From contig JAZRFF010000020.1 of NCBI GenBank assembly GCA_045661225.1, forward strand, positions 67,681 through 131,680: a DNA stretch of 64,000 bases, in the 5' to 3' direction. Both the position numbers and the translations under genes were made by a program. The stretch comes from HGM04593 sp045661225 (GTDB lineage Bacteria; Bacteroidota; Bacteroidia; Bacteroidales; Bacteroidaceae). The notes beneath the pieces were generated by a model. That model did not search any database. It was not told the origin of the DNA and saw nothing but the letters and a program-made list of their open reading frames with translations. Shown piece after piece: positions 16,990 to 26,163 of the stretch. Each line of letters opens with the position of its first letter. Positions within the stretch are counted from its first letter, which is position 1.

Positions 16990-17430
16990 ATGAAAAAGAT
17001 TTTAATTGCTTTGGTATTAGTATTTCCTTTCAGTGTGGCATTGGCTTTTGGCGGTGGCGACAAAGTTGTTAGCAAAAAAGAGCTTCCTGCTCAGGCACAG
17101 AGTCTTATTAACGAGTATTTTGCAAGTGCGAAAATTTCTTACGCTAAACTTGAGACTGACTTTTTGGAGCGCTCTTACGAGGTGATGCTTGCCGATGGTG
17201 TTAAATTGGAATTTACAAAGAAAGGAAGCTGGAAAGAGGTTGATTGCCGTTACGGCGAGGTTCCTGCCGGTATTGTTCCTGCAGCTATAAAGAATTATGT
17301 TGCCGAGAATTATCCCGAGGCAAAGATTATTAAGATTGAGCGCGATGGAAGAGAGTATGACGTGAAATTGTCGAATAAGTTGGAACTTACTTTCAATAAG
17401 GATTTTAAAATCATAGATATTGACAACTAA
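16990..17430 (+). CDS. Secreted PepSY-like protein (PF11396 type)
   Basis: Exported protein of 146 residues. A clear signal peptide (MKKILIALVLVFPFSVALA, cut near residue 19) precedes two tandem PepSY-like units of about 60 residues. Each unit ends with a strand, turn and strand: YEVMLADGVKLEFTKKGSWKEVD in the first and YDVKLSNKLELTFNKDFKIIDID in the second. These match the putative beta-lactamase-inhibitor-like PepSY proteins that are common in Bacteroides periplasms. Their biochemical role is unknown. The gene stands alone, with a terminator 50 bases after it. Confidence 0.85.
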   Translation: MKKILIALVLVFPFSVALAFGGGDKVVSKKELPAQAQSLINEYFASAKISYAKLETDFLERSYEVMLADGVKLEFTKKGSWKEVDCRYGEVPAGIVPAAIKNYVAENYPEAKIIKIERDGREYDVKLSNKLELTFNKDFKIIDIDN

Positions 17431-17478
17431 GAAGTAGAGCGGTTACAAATACCGTCTTGTGAAAAAACTTTACAACGT

Positions 17479-17510
17479 GCGCGCCGTCATCAATTGACGG
17501 CGCGCTGCTT
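17479..17510 (+). terminator. Intrinsic terminator after PepSY-like gene
   Basis: GC-rich 11-bp perfect stem, GCGCGCCGTCA (17479-17489) with 17495-17505, five-base loop, followed by TGCTTTT. Confidence 0.85.
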
Positions 17511-17782
17511 TTGGCATTGTGTGAAATTATCAGCGCCGGCAAGAAAGATTGTGGGTCATTGCTAACAATAAATTTGCGGAAAATCTCCTGTTTCTCTCTG
17601 TTTTTACAACCTGTGACGGGTGTTTGATATAATTATTTAGAACGCAGGTTGGTGTTCTTGGCGAAGCTGTAGGTTTCATAATGCAATTGTTTCTTCTCTT
17701 TTTTATGCGTTTTTATGATGATTCGGGGGCGAAACGCGATTTTTTTATTATATTCGCACTTTTAAGAGAAACGAATATATAA
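17511..17782. other. Intergenic region upstream of metF
   Basis: No gene, riboswitch or repeat was recognised here. A likely -7 element (TATATTCG, one mismatch from TAnnTTTG) at 17749-17756 would start transcription about 20 bases before the metF ATG. SAM- or B12-type riboswitch features were not seen. Confidence 0.45.
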
Positions 17783-18736
17783 ATGCGAGTAATAGACTAC
17801 ATAAACTCTTCGGTAAAGACGGCCTTTTCGTTCGAGGTGTTGCCGCCACTTAAAGGAACGGGTGCCGGCAAACTCTTTGGGAATATTGACCGCCTTATGG
17901 AGTTTAATCCCGCCTACATAAACATTACCACGCATCACAGCGAGCCGGTGTATCAAGATATGGGTAATGGAATGTTTAAGTTGGGGTCTATACGCCGTCG
18001 CCCGGGAACAGTAGCTGTGGCGACCGCAATCCACCACAGGTATAATATTCCGGTGGTGCCTCATATTTTGTGCAACGGATATACACTCGAGGATACTGAG
18101 TATGTGCTCATAGACTTGCAGCTTTCGGGCATTACCGACATTCTTGTGCTGCGTGGCGACAAGTGTAAGGGCGATGCAAACACCGCTCCTGCAAAATGTG
18201 GTAATAAAAATGCCATTGACCTTCTGCGTCAGGTGAACCGTTTCAATGAGGGTTTTTTTGTCGATGGCACGGCAATGAAAGAGCGTGGCGAGCGTTTCTC
18301 GTTCGGTGTGGCTTGCTACCCCGAAAAGCACGAGGAGGCTCCAAATATGGAGAGCGACCTTGCGGTGCTCAAACAGAAAGCCGACGAGGGGGCGGCATAC
18401 GCTGTAACGCAGATGTTCTTCGACAACCGTAAGTATTTCGATTTTGTCGACAGGGCGCGTGCAATGGGTATCACAATACCTATTATCCCGGGTATTAAAC
18501 CCATACACCGTCTCTCGCAACTTAACGTGCTGCCGAAAACTTTTCGTGTAGACCTGCCGGGTGACCTTGTTGCCGAAATTCAGCGCTGCAAGGACGATGC
18601 GGCTGTGGCGCAGGTTGGGCGCGAGTGGGGCATTCAGCAGTGTCGCGAACTGATGAATCACGGTGTTCCCAGTATTCACTTTTACACTATTAACGCGTTT
18701 GATAGTGTTTATGATATAGCAAAGGCAATTTATTGA
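17783..18736 (+). CDS. metF: 5,10-methylenetetrahydrofolate reductase
   Basis: FAD-dependent enzyme that makes 5-methyltetrahydrofolate for methionine synthesis. The 317 residues carry the N-terminal FSFEVLPP motif with the catalytic glutamate, NITTHH-like segment INITTHHSEP, DILVLRGD, and TQMFFDN and PGIKP in the second half, all characteristic of MetF. The TGA stop overlaps the holB start (TGATG), so translation is coupled to the next gene. Confidence 0.95.
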   Translation: MRVIDYINSSVKTAFSFEVLPPLKGTGAGKLFGNIDRLMEFNPAYINITTHHSEPVYQDMGNGMFKLGSIRRRPGTVAVATAIHHRYNIPVVPHILCNGYTLEDTEYVLIDLQLSGITDILVLRGDKCKGDANTAPAKCGNKNAIDLLRQVNRFNEGFFVDGTAMKERGERFSFGVACYPEKHEEAPNMESDLAVLKQKADEGAAYAVTQMFFDNRKYFDFVDRARAMGITIPIIPGIKPIHRLSQLNVLPKTFRVDLPGDLVAEIQRCKDDAAVAQVGREWGIQQCRELMNHGVPSIHFYTINAFDSVYDIAKAIY

Positions 18737-19869
18737 TGAGCGTTTTTTTCAAAGATATAATAGGACAAAGAGAGGTTGTTGCGCAACTGCGACGCTGTGT
18801 CGATGAGAATCGTTTGGCACACGCGTTGCTCATTACCGGTCCGCGGGGCAACGGCAAGCTTGCTATTGCTGTGGCGCTTGCCAACTATCTGCTCTGCGGA
18901 AAAGGACAGGACGATGCTTGTGGCGTCTGTCCGACCTGCGTTAAACTGGGCAAGATGATACACAGCGACCTTCATTTTGTTTTTCCGGTAAAAAAGAAGA
19001 AAAGCGGCGACAGTAATCCGGTGAGTGATGACTATATTGCCGAATGGCGCGAGATGTTCTCTAAGAGCGCATATTTCAGCTACGACGACTGGCTTGCGAA
19101 ACTCGACGTTGAGAATCAGCAACCCATAATATACGAACGTGAGAGCAGTGAGATTCTGCATAAGTTGTCTATGCAGTCACGCGAGGGCGGTTGGAAGGTT
19201 GTTGTTATATGGCTGCCCGAGAAAATGAAAGAGGTCTGCTCGAACAAATTGTTGAAAATCATAGAAGAGCCTCCTGCAAAAACGCTCTTTCTGCTTGTGT
19301 CCGAGGAGCCTGACAAGATAATAGACACCATAAAAAGCCGTACGCAACGGGTGGATATCCCACGCATTGCACAGGCTGATATGGAGAATGCCTTGCAGGC
19401 TCGTATGGGGCTTGCTTTTGACGATGCAAAGATGATTGCTCAGCAGAGTGCAGGCAATTGGGAACAGGCCGAGGAGCTACTCTCGCTCAGCGAGGACAAG
19501 GCACGTTATCTTGACCTTTTTATGCAGCTTATGCGCATTGCATACGCGCGCAACATACGCGAAATGAAGGCCTGGAGCGAACAGGTGGCTACGCTGGGTC
19601 GCGAGCGTCAGAAACGTCTTTTGGAGTATTGTCAGCGTATGATAAGGGAGAATTTTATAATGAATTTCAAAGAGAATAGTATGAACTATATGTCTCAGGC
19701 CGAGCGTGGTTTCTCGGTGCGCTTTTCTCCCTTTGTGAATGAACGTAATATATACGGGATAATGGAGGAGCTCTCCGAGGCTCAGAGGCATATTGAACAG
19801 AATGTTAACGCCAAAATGGTGTTTTTCGATATGTCGTTAAGAATGATAGTTTGGATAAAAAACAGATAA
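18736..19869 (+). CDS. holB: DNA polymerase III delta-prime subunit
   Basis: Clamp-loader subunit of 377 residues. The AAA+ domain begins FKDIIGQREVVAQLR and has a P-loop-like GPRGNGKLA without the usual Ser/Thr, common for delta-prime, which does not hydrolyse ATP. The zinc-binding segment CGVCPTC plus the earlier LLCGKG cysteine follows. EEPPAKTLFLL and SRTQRVDIP match the sensor 1 and SRC regions (here SRT). The ATG at 18736 shares bases with the metF stop; the in-frame TTG just before it is unlikely to be used. Confidence 0.93.
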   Translation: MSVFFKDIIGQREVVAQLRRCVDENRLAHALLITGPRGNGKLAIAVALANYLLCGKGQDDACGVCPTCVKLGKMIHSDLHFVFPVKKKKSGDSNPVSDDYIAEWREMFSKSAYFSYDDWLAKLDVENQQPIIYERESSEILHKLSMQSREGGWKVVVIWLPEKMKEVCSNKLLKIIEEPPAKTLFLLVSEEPDKIIDTIKSRTQRVDIPRIAQADMENALQARMGLAFDDAKMIAQQSAGNWEQAEELLSLSEDKARYLDLFMQLMRIAYARNIREMKAWSEQVATLGRERQKRLLEYCQRMIRENFIMNFKENSMNYMSQAERGFSVRFSPFVNERNIYGIMEELSEAQRHIEQNVNAKMVFFDMSLRMIVWIKNR

Positions 19870-21042
19870 ATGGATAAGAAATATAAAGAGAATAATGGTT
19901 GTGCCGGAATCTGCTGCAAGGGTTGTGGCCGAATGGAAGCTCCGTTGAATACATTTGACTGGCTTGCCTGTGTGCCGGGAAACGAGGAGTACACCGATAT
20001 TGTCGAGGTGCAGTTCAAGAATACTCGTAAGGGATACTACAAGAATAGCAATAATATTCCTTTGCAGAAGGGAGACATTGTGGCTGTTGAGGCTACTCCC
20101 GGACACGATATCGGCAAGGTTACAATGACCGGACGTCTTGTGCTGTTGCAACTGAAAAAGACACGTCTCACACCCGAAAGCGAGTTTAAGCGCATATATC
20201 GCAAGGCACGCCCTGTGGATATGGAGAAATATGAAGAGGCCAAGGCTCGCGAGCACGATACTATGATACGCTCGAGACAGATAGCAAAGGACCTTAATCT
20301 GGATATGAAAATTGGCGATGTGGAGTATCAGGGCGATGGTCAGAAGGCTATTTTCTATTATATAGCCGACAATCGTGTAGACTTCAGACAGCTTATAAAG
20401 GTGCTTGCCGATGTGTTCAAGATTAAGATTGAGATGAAGCAAATTGGAGCGCGCCAGGAGGCGGGTCGCATTGGCGGTATAGGCCCTTGCGGACGCGAAT
20501 TGTGTTGCGCGACATTTACTACAAATTTTGTATCGGTTTCTACTTCGGCTGCGCGTTTCCAGGATATATCCCTAAACCCGCAGAAACTTGCCGGTCAGTG
20601 TGCAAAGCTCAAATGCTGTCTTAACTATGAGGTTGATGCTTACGTAGAGGCTTCCCGTGCTCTTCCGCCACGCGATGTTGAACTTGAGACAAAGGACGGT
20701 ACATACTATTTCTTTAAATGCGATATTATGCGTGGCGAGGTTACGTACTCTACCGACAAGCATATTCCTGCAAACCTTGTCACAATTTCGGGCCGTAGGG
20801 CTTTTGCAATAATTGAGATGAACAAGCGTGGCGAACGTCCCGAGGCGCTTCAGGCCGGTGGCGTGCCCGAACCTAAACGCTCGGTCGATCTTTTGGAACA
20901 AGAGAATATCAATCGCTTCGATAATGCTTCGAAACAGAATAAGAAACGCCGTAAGGGTGGTCACAATGGTAATCGCAACGAGCAGAAAAAGAATAATGGC
21001 CGTAGAGAAAGACCCGCAAAGGAAGCTCCTAAAGGGGAGTAG
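19870..21042 (+). CDS. ricT: PSP1-domain protein, RicT (YaaT) homolog
   Basis: Cytoplasmic protein of 390 residues with the PSP1 C-terminal domain. Conserved cysteines appear in GPCGRELCCATF and CAKLKCCLNYE, typical of RicT, which binds iron-sulfur clusters in a complex affecting RNA processing in Bacillus. Here the N-terminus carries an extra cysteine cluster (GCAGICCKGCG), and the last 40 residues are a basic, Asn/Lys-rich tail. The role in Bacteroidota is not established. Its 3' end contains the start of gldH, overlapping by 47 bases. Confidence 0.9.
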   Translation: MDKKYKENNGCAGICCKGCGRMEAPLNTFDWLACVPGNEEYTDIVEVQFKNTRKGYYKNSNNIPLQKGDIVAVEATPGHDIGKVTMTGRLVLLQLKKTRLTPESEFKRIYRKARPVDMEKYEEAKAREHDTMIRSRQIAKDLNLDMKIGDVEYQGDGQKAIFYYIADNRVDFRQLIKVLADVFKIKIEMKQIGARQEAGRIGGIGPCGRELCCATFTTNFVSVSTSAARFQDISLNPQKLAGQCAKLKCCLNYEVDAYVEASRALPPRDVELETKDGTYYFFKCDIMRGEVTYSTDKHIPANLVTISGRRAFAIIEMNKRGERPEALQAGGVPEPKRSVDLLEQENINRFDNASKQNKKRRKGGHNGNRNEQKKNNGRRERPAKEAPKGE

Positions 21043-21532
21043 GCCTTTTGTGCTTTTTATGCTTCTGCTCCTGACTGCGTGTGGGGGTAGGGTGTATCAC
21101 GAGTATCGTCCGATAAGTAACTGCGAATGGAGCTGTAACGACACTCTGCTTTTTGAGTATGGGGGCTACTTTGCAGGCAATGAGGCTGCGGGGGTTTTGC
21201 TAACTGTCGAGGCACGTACCGATGCTTCTTACCCTTACAAGAATCTTGCAGTGCGGGCCGAGTGTATAGATGCTTCAAATGGCGAGTCAGTCTCTGTCGA
21301 TACTTTGTGCTGTGTGGTCTATGGTGACAATGGACGGCGCGAGGGGGCATCGGCGGGGTTGCTCTATCAGGTAAGCAGCGCTCCTGTGTTTGTTGATGGG
21401 GTGTGTGGCGACTCTCTGCTGATAAAGATTGCGCACATAATGGATAGCTCGCTGTTGCAAGGTGTCTCCGATGTCGGGGTCAGGCTCGAGACTTCTTCTG
21501 TTCGCGGTCGGCATCAATACGAAGGAATGTAA
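20996..21532 (+). CDS. gldH: GldH-family lipoprotein
   Basis: Outer-envelope lipoprotein of 178 residues. The ATG at 20996 gives MAVEKDPQRKLLKGSRPFVLF, then a hydrophobic run and lipobox LLTACGG. The mature part has the GldH features: an early aromatic CEW segment, a paired ...LLFEYGG region and the YPYKNLAVRAE motif. GldH is needed for gliding in Flavobacterium, but homologs are kept in non-gliding Bacteroidales, where its function is unclear. The start lies inside ricT and the last 53 bases overlap the end of rodA on the other strand. Confidence 0.88.
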   Translation: MAVEKDPQRKLLKGSRPFVLFMLLLLTACGGRVYHEYRPISNCEWSCNDTLLFEYGGYFAGNEAAGVLLTVEARTDASYPYKNLAVRAECIDASNGESVSVDTLCCVVYGDNGRREGASAGLLYQVSSAPVFVDGVCGDSLLIKIAHIMDSSLLQGVSDVGVRLETSSVRGRHQYEGM

Positions 21533-22955
21533 ACAGCAGTATCGAAAATCCAAGGAACGATGAACCGCCGTAACTGAAAAATGGCAACGGAATTCCAATA
21601 ACCGGAGTTATTCCAAGCACCATTCCTATGTTTATGGCAAAATGAAAAAAGAATATCGACGCCAGGCAGTAGCCGAATACGCGTCCGAATCTGTCGTCCT
21701 GTCGCTCGGCAAGTGCAATAAGCCGCAAAATGAATGTTATAAATACTATCATCACAAACACAGAGCCTATAAACCCTTGCTCTTCGCCAATGGTGCAGAA
21801 TATAAAGTCGGTATCTTGCTCGGGTACGTAATCGAGCTTGGTTTGTGTACCGTTAAGGAATCCTTTGCCGCTTAGTCCGCCCGACCCGATGGCTATCATC
21901 GACTGGTGTACGTTGTATCCGGCTCCCGAGAGGTCTTCCTTCAGACCCAAAAGAACCTCGATACGCACTTGCTGGTGAGGCTTAAGCACGTTGTACATCA
22001 CATAGTGGCAAGAGTGAAAAAACGCCACAGCGCCAACAATGTATAGCGCTACCCAAATATTACGGTGCTCCTTGCCTAACCTTATCCTTATTAAAAGATA
22101 TATGACATTGAATGCCAGTAGCAGGTACTGGGTAATCATAATGTTGAACTCTATGAGGTAAATAGCTACCCAGTAAGTGAGTAACGTTACACTTGTGTTT
22201 ACGGCAAAAAGTACGGTAAATGTGCGGTTGCTTTTGCACCAGAATTTTACCATAGCCACCGCAAATACTTCTATCAGCACCGTAACCGCGTATGGTCCTG
22301 TAGCTACAGACAATGAGTCGAAAGTCTCGTTGCCGAACTTTATTCCAACCACAAAAAATATAACAGCACTCACGCCCATAAGCAGGAACAATCCTGTCAT
22401 TCCCTCGCGGTAGAGTACAAGGAATAACGCCAGGTAGACAAGTGCACTGCCGGTCTCCTTTTGGGCGATGATTATGAGCATTGGCAACAATATTATGGCA
22501 ATGCACTTGACAAGGTCGTTGTTATTTTGTATGTTAAACTCACGGCGACCAATATATGCAGCAAGCGTGAGCGAGGTTGCGAACTTCATAAATTCGGCCG
22601 GTTGTATGCTGAACGGACCGATGGATATCCACGAATGTGAACCTTTAATGTCTTTGGCAATGAATATGGTGAGAATGCCAAGAAGCAAGGTTGCAGCATA
22701 TATAATCCACGAAAGGTTGCGGTAGGTGTGTTTCTTTACGCAAAGCAACAGAATGCCTATACCAACCGATACTCCGGCCCACATCGCCTGTTTACCGCTG
22801 CGTACATCGGGGTTTAAAAATTCTGTATAATCGGTATCGACGTAACTGTAGCTTGCACCACAAATGGCAAGCCACCCCATTACGGCGAGTCCTGCGTAGA
22901 GTAGCACTGTGAACCAGTCTATTCTGCCTATTATGTTACCTCTCCTCTGCTCCAT
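21480..22955 (-). CDS. rodA: Peptidoglycan polymerase RodA (SEDS family)
   Basis: Multi-spanning glycosyltransferase of 491 residues that polymerises lipid II for cell elongation with PBP2. The ATG at 22955 (MEQRRGNIIGRIDWFTVLL) was chosen; the open frame beyond it only adds sequence antisense to PBP2-coding DNA. SEDS landmarks include WISIGPFSIQPAEFMK, GLSGKGFLNGTQTKLDYVPEQDTDFIF and the final PLPFFSYGGSSFLG. It overlaps the upstream mrdA gene by 20 bases and its 3' end overlaps gldH. Confidence 0.95.
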   Translation of the reverse strand: MEQRRGNIIGRIDWFTVLLYAGLAVMGWLAICGASYSYVDTDYTEFLNPDVRSGKQAMWAGVSVGIGILLLCVKKHTYRNLSWIIYAATLLLGILTIFIAKDIKGSHSWISIGPFSIQPAEFMKFATSLTLAAYIGRREFNIQNNNDLVKCIAIILLPMLIIIAQKETGSALVYLALFLVLYREGMTGLFLLMGVSAVIFFVVGIKFGNETFDSLSVATGPYAVTVLIEVFAVAMVKFWCKSNRTFTVLFAVNTSVTLLTYWVAIYLIEFNIMITQYLLLAFNVIYLLIRIRLGKEHRNIWVALYIVGAVAFFHSCHYVMYNVLKPHQQVRIEVLLGLKEDLSGAGYNVHQSMIAIGSGGLSGKGFLNGTQTKLDYVPEQDTDFIFCTIGEEQGFIGSVFVMIVFITFILRLIALAERQDDRFGRVFGYCLASIFFFHFAINIGMVLGITPVIGIPLPFFSYGGSSFLGFSILLFTFLRIDADREQKKSRA

Positions 22956-24780
22956 AGTATATTGTTTTTCTTTCAATCTCTTTGGCTGTGTTTGCGCTTT
23001 CTTCGGAAAGTTCGCCTTTGAGATATTTTTCGATGAGCAGTGCCCCGATGGGTACACCGTATGTTGCTCCAAAGCCGCCATTCTCGACATATACGGCTAT
23101 GGCAATCTTTGGGTCGTTCATTGGGGCGAATCCCATAAATGCCGAGTGGTCTTTGCCTTTATTCTGTGCCGTTCCTGTCTTTCCGCACACGTTAAGGCCG
23201 GGGATATCGGCTGCTCGACACGTTCCGTCGGTCACAGCAAGGCGCATACCGTCGATAACTTCATTGTAGGCTTTTTTGCCCACCATTGTGCTCTTTGGAA
23301 CGCGATAATCCTCCTTTATCTCCTCGCCTTCGATGCCTTTGACCATATGCGGGGTAATATATGTTCCGCGGTTGGCTATTGTCGCTCCGAGGTTCGCCAT
23401 TTGTAGCGGTGTGAGCGTAACCTCGCCCTGTCCGATAGAGATGCTTATGACGGTTACTGCACGCCAATAGTTGCCGTAGTGACGTGTGTAGTACTCGGCG
23501 TTGGGAATCATTCCTCGAACTTCGCCGGGAAGGTCAACGCCTAACTTATAGCCGAATCCCATAGACACCATATAGTCGCGCCACTTGTTCATTGCCTCTT
23601 TTGTGCCACTGTATTTGCTTGAAGAGAACATTCGGTGCAGTCCCCAGCAGAAGTAGGCGTTGCACGATGTGGCGATAGCGGGTTTTAATGCTGTGGGCGA
23701 TGAATGTGCGTGGCAACCCAGGCGGAACTTGTTGAATACGAATCCGCCGGTGCAGGGGAAACTGGTCTGGGGGGTTACAATGCCCTCTTCAAGAAATGTA
23801 AGGGCTTGCGAGGTCTTGAAGGTCGACCCGGGTGGGTAGGTACCCATTATGGCGCGGTTGAGCAGTGGCTTGCGCTTGTCACGTGATAATTCCTTGTGGT
23901 TTTCTCCTCTCTTGCGGCCTGTCAGCAGTGACGGGTTGTACGATGGCGATGAAACCATACACAGAATTTCTCCGGTGGACGGCTCTATGGCGACTATGCT
24001 GCCTATCTTGTTGCGCATAAGCCGTTCTCCAAGTTCTTGCAGCTCGATGTCTATGCTCAGAGTAAGGTCCTTGCCGCGTACGGCAAGCGTGTCGTAAAGC
24101 CCGTCGAGGTAACTGCCCTGCAGACGGCCGTGAGCGTCGCGCAACAGCACTTCTGTGCCTTTCTTTCCGCGTAAGGCTTCTTCGTATGAAGCCTCAAGAC
24201 CTTGTGTGCCAATATAGTCGCCACGTTTGTAGTATGGGTCTCGGTCAATGACTTTTTGAGACACCTCGCCAATGTCGCCCATAAGCACGCCGCCGGCTTT
24301 GTAGTTATATTGCCTTATCGAGCGCTTGCGAAGGTAGAATCCCGGGAAACGGAACAGTTTTTCCTGAAATTGTGCAAACTCCTCACCCGATAGCTGCGTG
24401 ATAAAATCTTGTTCGGTATATGTTGAGTATCCGGGGTTCAGACGCCTGTTCCTGACTCTCTCCATACGCTCGTCATACTCCTCTCTTGTGATGCCAAGAG
24501 CGTTGCATAACTCTTCGACGTCGATGTCTTTTATCTCACGGGGAATGAATGTAATGTCGTACGATGGCTGGTTATATACAAGCAGTTTGCCGTTGCGGTC
24601 GTACATATGCCCTCGAGCGGGGTAGATGGTCTTTTTGTAAAAGGCGTTACTGTCGGCAAGCTGTTTGTACCCCTCGTCGCGTAACTGTATATTGAATAGA
24701 CGTATAATGTAGATTACAAGCACAAGTATGACTACTCCTGCAAGAATGAACTTACGATTCTCAAGACTGCGGTCTGTCAT
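22936..24780 (-). CDS. mrdA: Penicillin-binding protein 2 (elongation transpeptidase)
   Basis: Class B PBP of 614 residues, partner of RodA in the elongasome. A single N-terminal membrane helix (about 12-30) precedes the PBP dimerisation domain (YPARGHMYDRNGKLL). The transpeptidase motifs are SxxK in GSTFKTSQ, SxN in ATSCNAYF and KTG in CGKTGTAQNKG. The neighbours mreD and rodA and the overlap with rodA place it in the mre operon. Confidence 0.96.
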   Translation of the reverse strand: MTDRSLENRKFILAGVVILVLVIYIIRLFNIQLRDEGYKQLADSNAFYKKTIYPARGHMYDRNGKLLVYNQPSYDITFIPREIKDIDVEELCNALGITREEYDERMERVRNRRLNPGYSTYTEQDFITQLSGEEFAQFQEKLFRFPGFYLRKRSIRQYNYKAGGVLMGDIGEVSQKVIDRDPYYKRGDYIGTQGLEASYEEALRGKKGTEVLLRDAHGRLQGSYLDGLYDTLAVRGKDLTLSIDIELQELGERLMRNKIGSIVAIEPSTGEILCMVSSPSYNPSLLTGRKRGENHKELSRDKRKPLLNRAIMGTYPPGSTFKTSQALTFLEEGIVTPQTSFPCTGGFVFNKFRLGCHAHSSPTALKPAIATSCNAYFCWGLHRMFSSSKYSGTKEAMNKWRDYMVSMGFGYKLGVDLPGEVRGMIPNAEYYTRHYGNYWRAVTVISISIGQGEVTLTPLQMANLGATIANRGTYITPHMVKGIEGEEIKEDYRVPKSTMVGKKAYNEVIDGMRLAVTDGTCRAADIPGLNVCGKTGTAQNKGKDHSAFMGFAPMNDPKIAIAVYVENGGFGATYGVPIGALLIEKYLKGELSEESANTAKEIERKTIYYGAEER

Positions 24781-24784
24781 AGCC

Positions 24785-25288
24785 TTATCTTTTGAATGAG
24801 AAGCATTCTGTTACAACTACAAATAGCATTGTAAGTAACGTGCTGCTTGCAATACTTATGATAAGCGATATTATATGTCCCATCGTGAACAGCTCAAGCA
24901 GGAACAGTATGGAGTAGAAAAGGAGTATACACATTAGTGAGTAGACAATATATCCTCCCCACTTGAGGCTCTTTACGCCGGGGATAAAGTCCTCCGGTAG
25001 TCCTTTGTGTGTAAATGTTGCCATAAACGTGTTACGGGCAACTCCCATTGCTGTAGCTGCAGCCGCATTTATTCCGGGGGTGTTCGTGAACATATCCACT
25101 ATGACGCCGGCGAGAAACCCCCATATAAGAAGCGCGTTCTTTGATGTGTGACGCGGCAATTTAAGGATAAAGATAAGGTAGATGCACGCAGTTGCATATC
25201 CGAAAAGGTGAATATGCTTGAAGACGAGTACCTGTGCCAGTATGACAAGTACAAAATTGCGTATGTGTATAAGTGTGCTGCGTGTCAT
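24785..25288 (-). CDS. mreD: Rod shape-determining protein MreD
   Basis: Small integral membrane protein of 167 residues with five to six hydrophobic helices, linking MreC to the elongasome. The segments GFLAGVIVDMFTNTPGINA and HKGLPEDFIPG fit Bacteroidales MreD. It starts inside the end of mreC (four-base overlap) and is followed four bases later by mrdA. Confidence 0.92.
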   Translation of the reverse strand: MTRSTLIHIRNFVLVILAQVLVFKHIHLFGYATACIYLIFILKLPRHTSKNALLIWGFLAGVIVDMFTNTPGINAAAATAMGVARNTFMATFTHKGLPEDFIPGVKSLKWGGYIVYSLMCILLFYSILFLLELFTMGHIISLIISIASSTLLTMLFVVVTECFSFKR

Positions 25289-26133
25289 TTCTTGTTGTTT
25301 AGGCTCTCTTCTAACTGCTGTTGCTCTCTCTTGCCGCTGTTTCCAACCACAAAGAGGTTGTCGATACTTGAAAAATCGACGAAAAGTCGCACTTTTGCTC
25401 TGAAGAACATTCCGTCCTCGGAGTCCTCGAGTCTTTCAATCTCTCCAATGGGTATTCCGGGTGGGAATATAGATGAGTAACCGCTGGTTTTTACTGTGTC
25501 GCCCGGTTCGAAAAGTGCATATCGGGGCAGGTCGATGAGGTAGGAGTGTTGCAAATCGCCGTCGTCCCACTTTAGTGTGCAGAAACTTTCGCTGCCTGTG
25601 ACTCTGCAACTGATGAGGCTTTTGCTGTTGAGCAGCGGCATCACAAGTGCATAGTGCTCCGATGTCTGGCAGACTATTCCTACAACGCCTTTGTCATTGA
25701 ACACGCCCATCTCGGATTCTATGCCATCGCTGCTGCCTTTGTCTATAGTGACGAAGTTGTCTACTTTGTTTAGTCGGTTGTTTACGACTCTAGCGGTGCT
25801 GAATCGGTAGCCGCTCTTGCCGTATGCGTTCTCTGCGGTGTTTAGAGCGCTGCTGTCCTTTGTTGCCCGAAGCTCTTCCTGTAGCGCGTTAACCCTTTCT
25901 ATCAGCTCTTTGTTGTGTTCGACAAGAACTTTATTTTCCTCTTTAAGCCCAAAATATCCATCAATGTCGCTTATGAGTGAATATATGTTTCCGGCGACAC
26001 TGTTTGCCGATGTGAACGCCGTTGCACTTTGGTAACTGTTGAAAGAGAATAAAAGCACAAAACTGATTCCCTCCAATAGTAGGAAAAGGAACCAGTGATT
26101 GTGCTTTATTAGAAAGTTTATTATCGCCTGCAC
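25285..26133 (-). CDS. mreC: Rod shape-determining protein MreC
   Basis: Bitopic protein of 282 residues: one N-terminal membrane helix (about 14-33), a coiled coil (about 60-92, KEENKVLVEHNKELIERVNALQ region) and two periplasmic beta barrels. The MreC signature is visible in NFVTIDKGSSDGIESEMGVFNDKGVVGIV and the late FPPGIPIGEIERLEDSED portion. It lies between mreB and mreD in the standard order. Confidence 0.94.
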   Translation of the reverse strand: MQAIINFLIKHNHWFLFLLLEGISFVLLFSFNSYQSATAFTSANSVAGNIYSLISDIDGYFGLKEENKVLVEHNKELIERVNALQEELRATKDSSALNTAENAYGKSGYRFSTARVVNNRLNKVDNFVTIDKGSSDGIESEMGVFNDKGVVGIVCQTSEHYALVMPLLNSKSLISCRVTGSESFCTLKWDDGDLQHSYLIDLPRYALFEPGDTVKTSGYSSIFPPGIPIGEIERLEDSEDGMFFRAKVRLFVDFSSIDNLFVVGNSGKREQQQLEESLNNKK

Positions 26134-26163
26134 CGCTATTGCGTTTTAAGGTTAACCAGGGCC

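Noticed and set aside
17511..17782. SAM or cobalamin riboswitch before metF
   Set aside because: None of the conserved core helices or motifs could be found in the leader.
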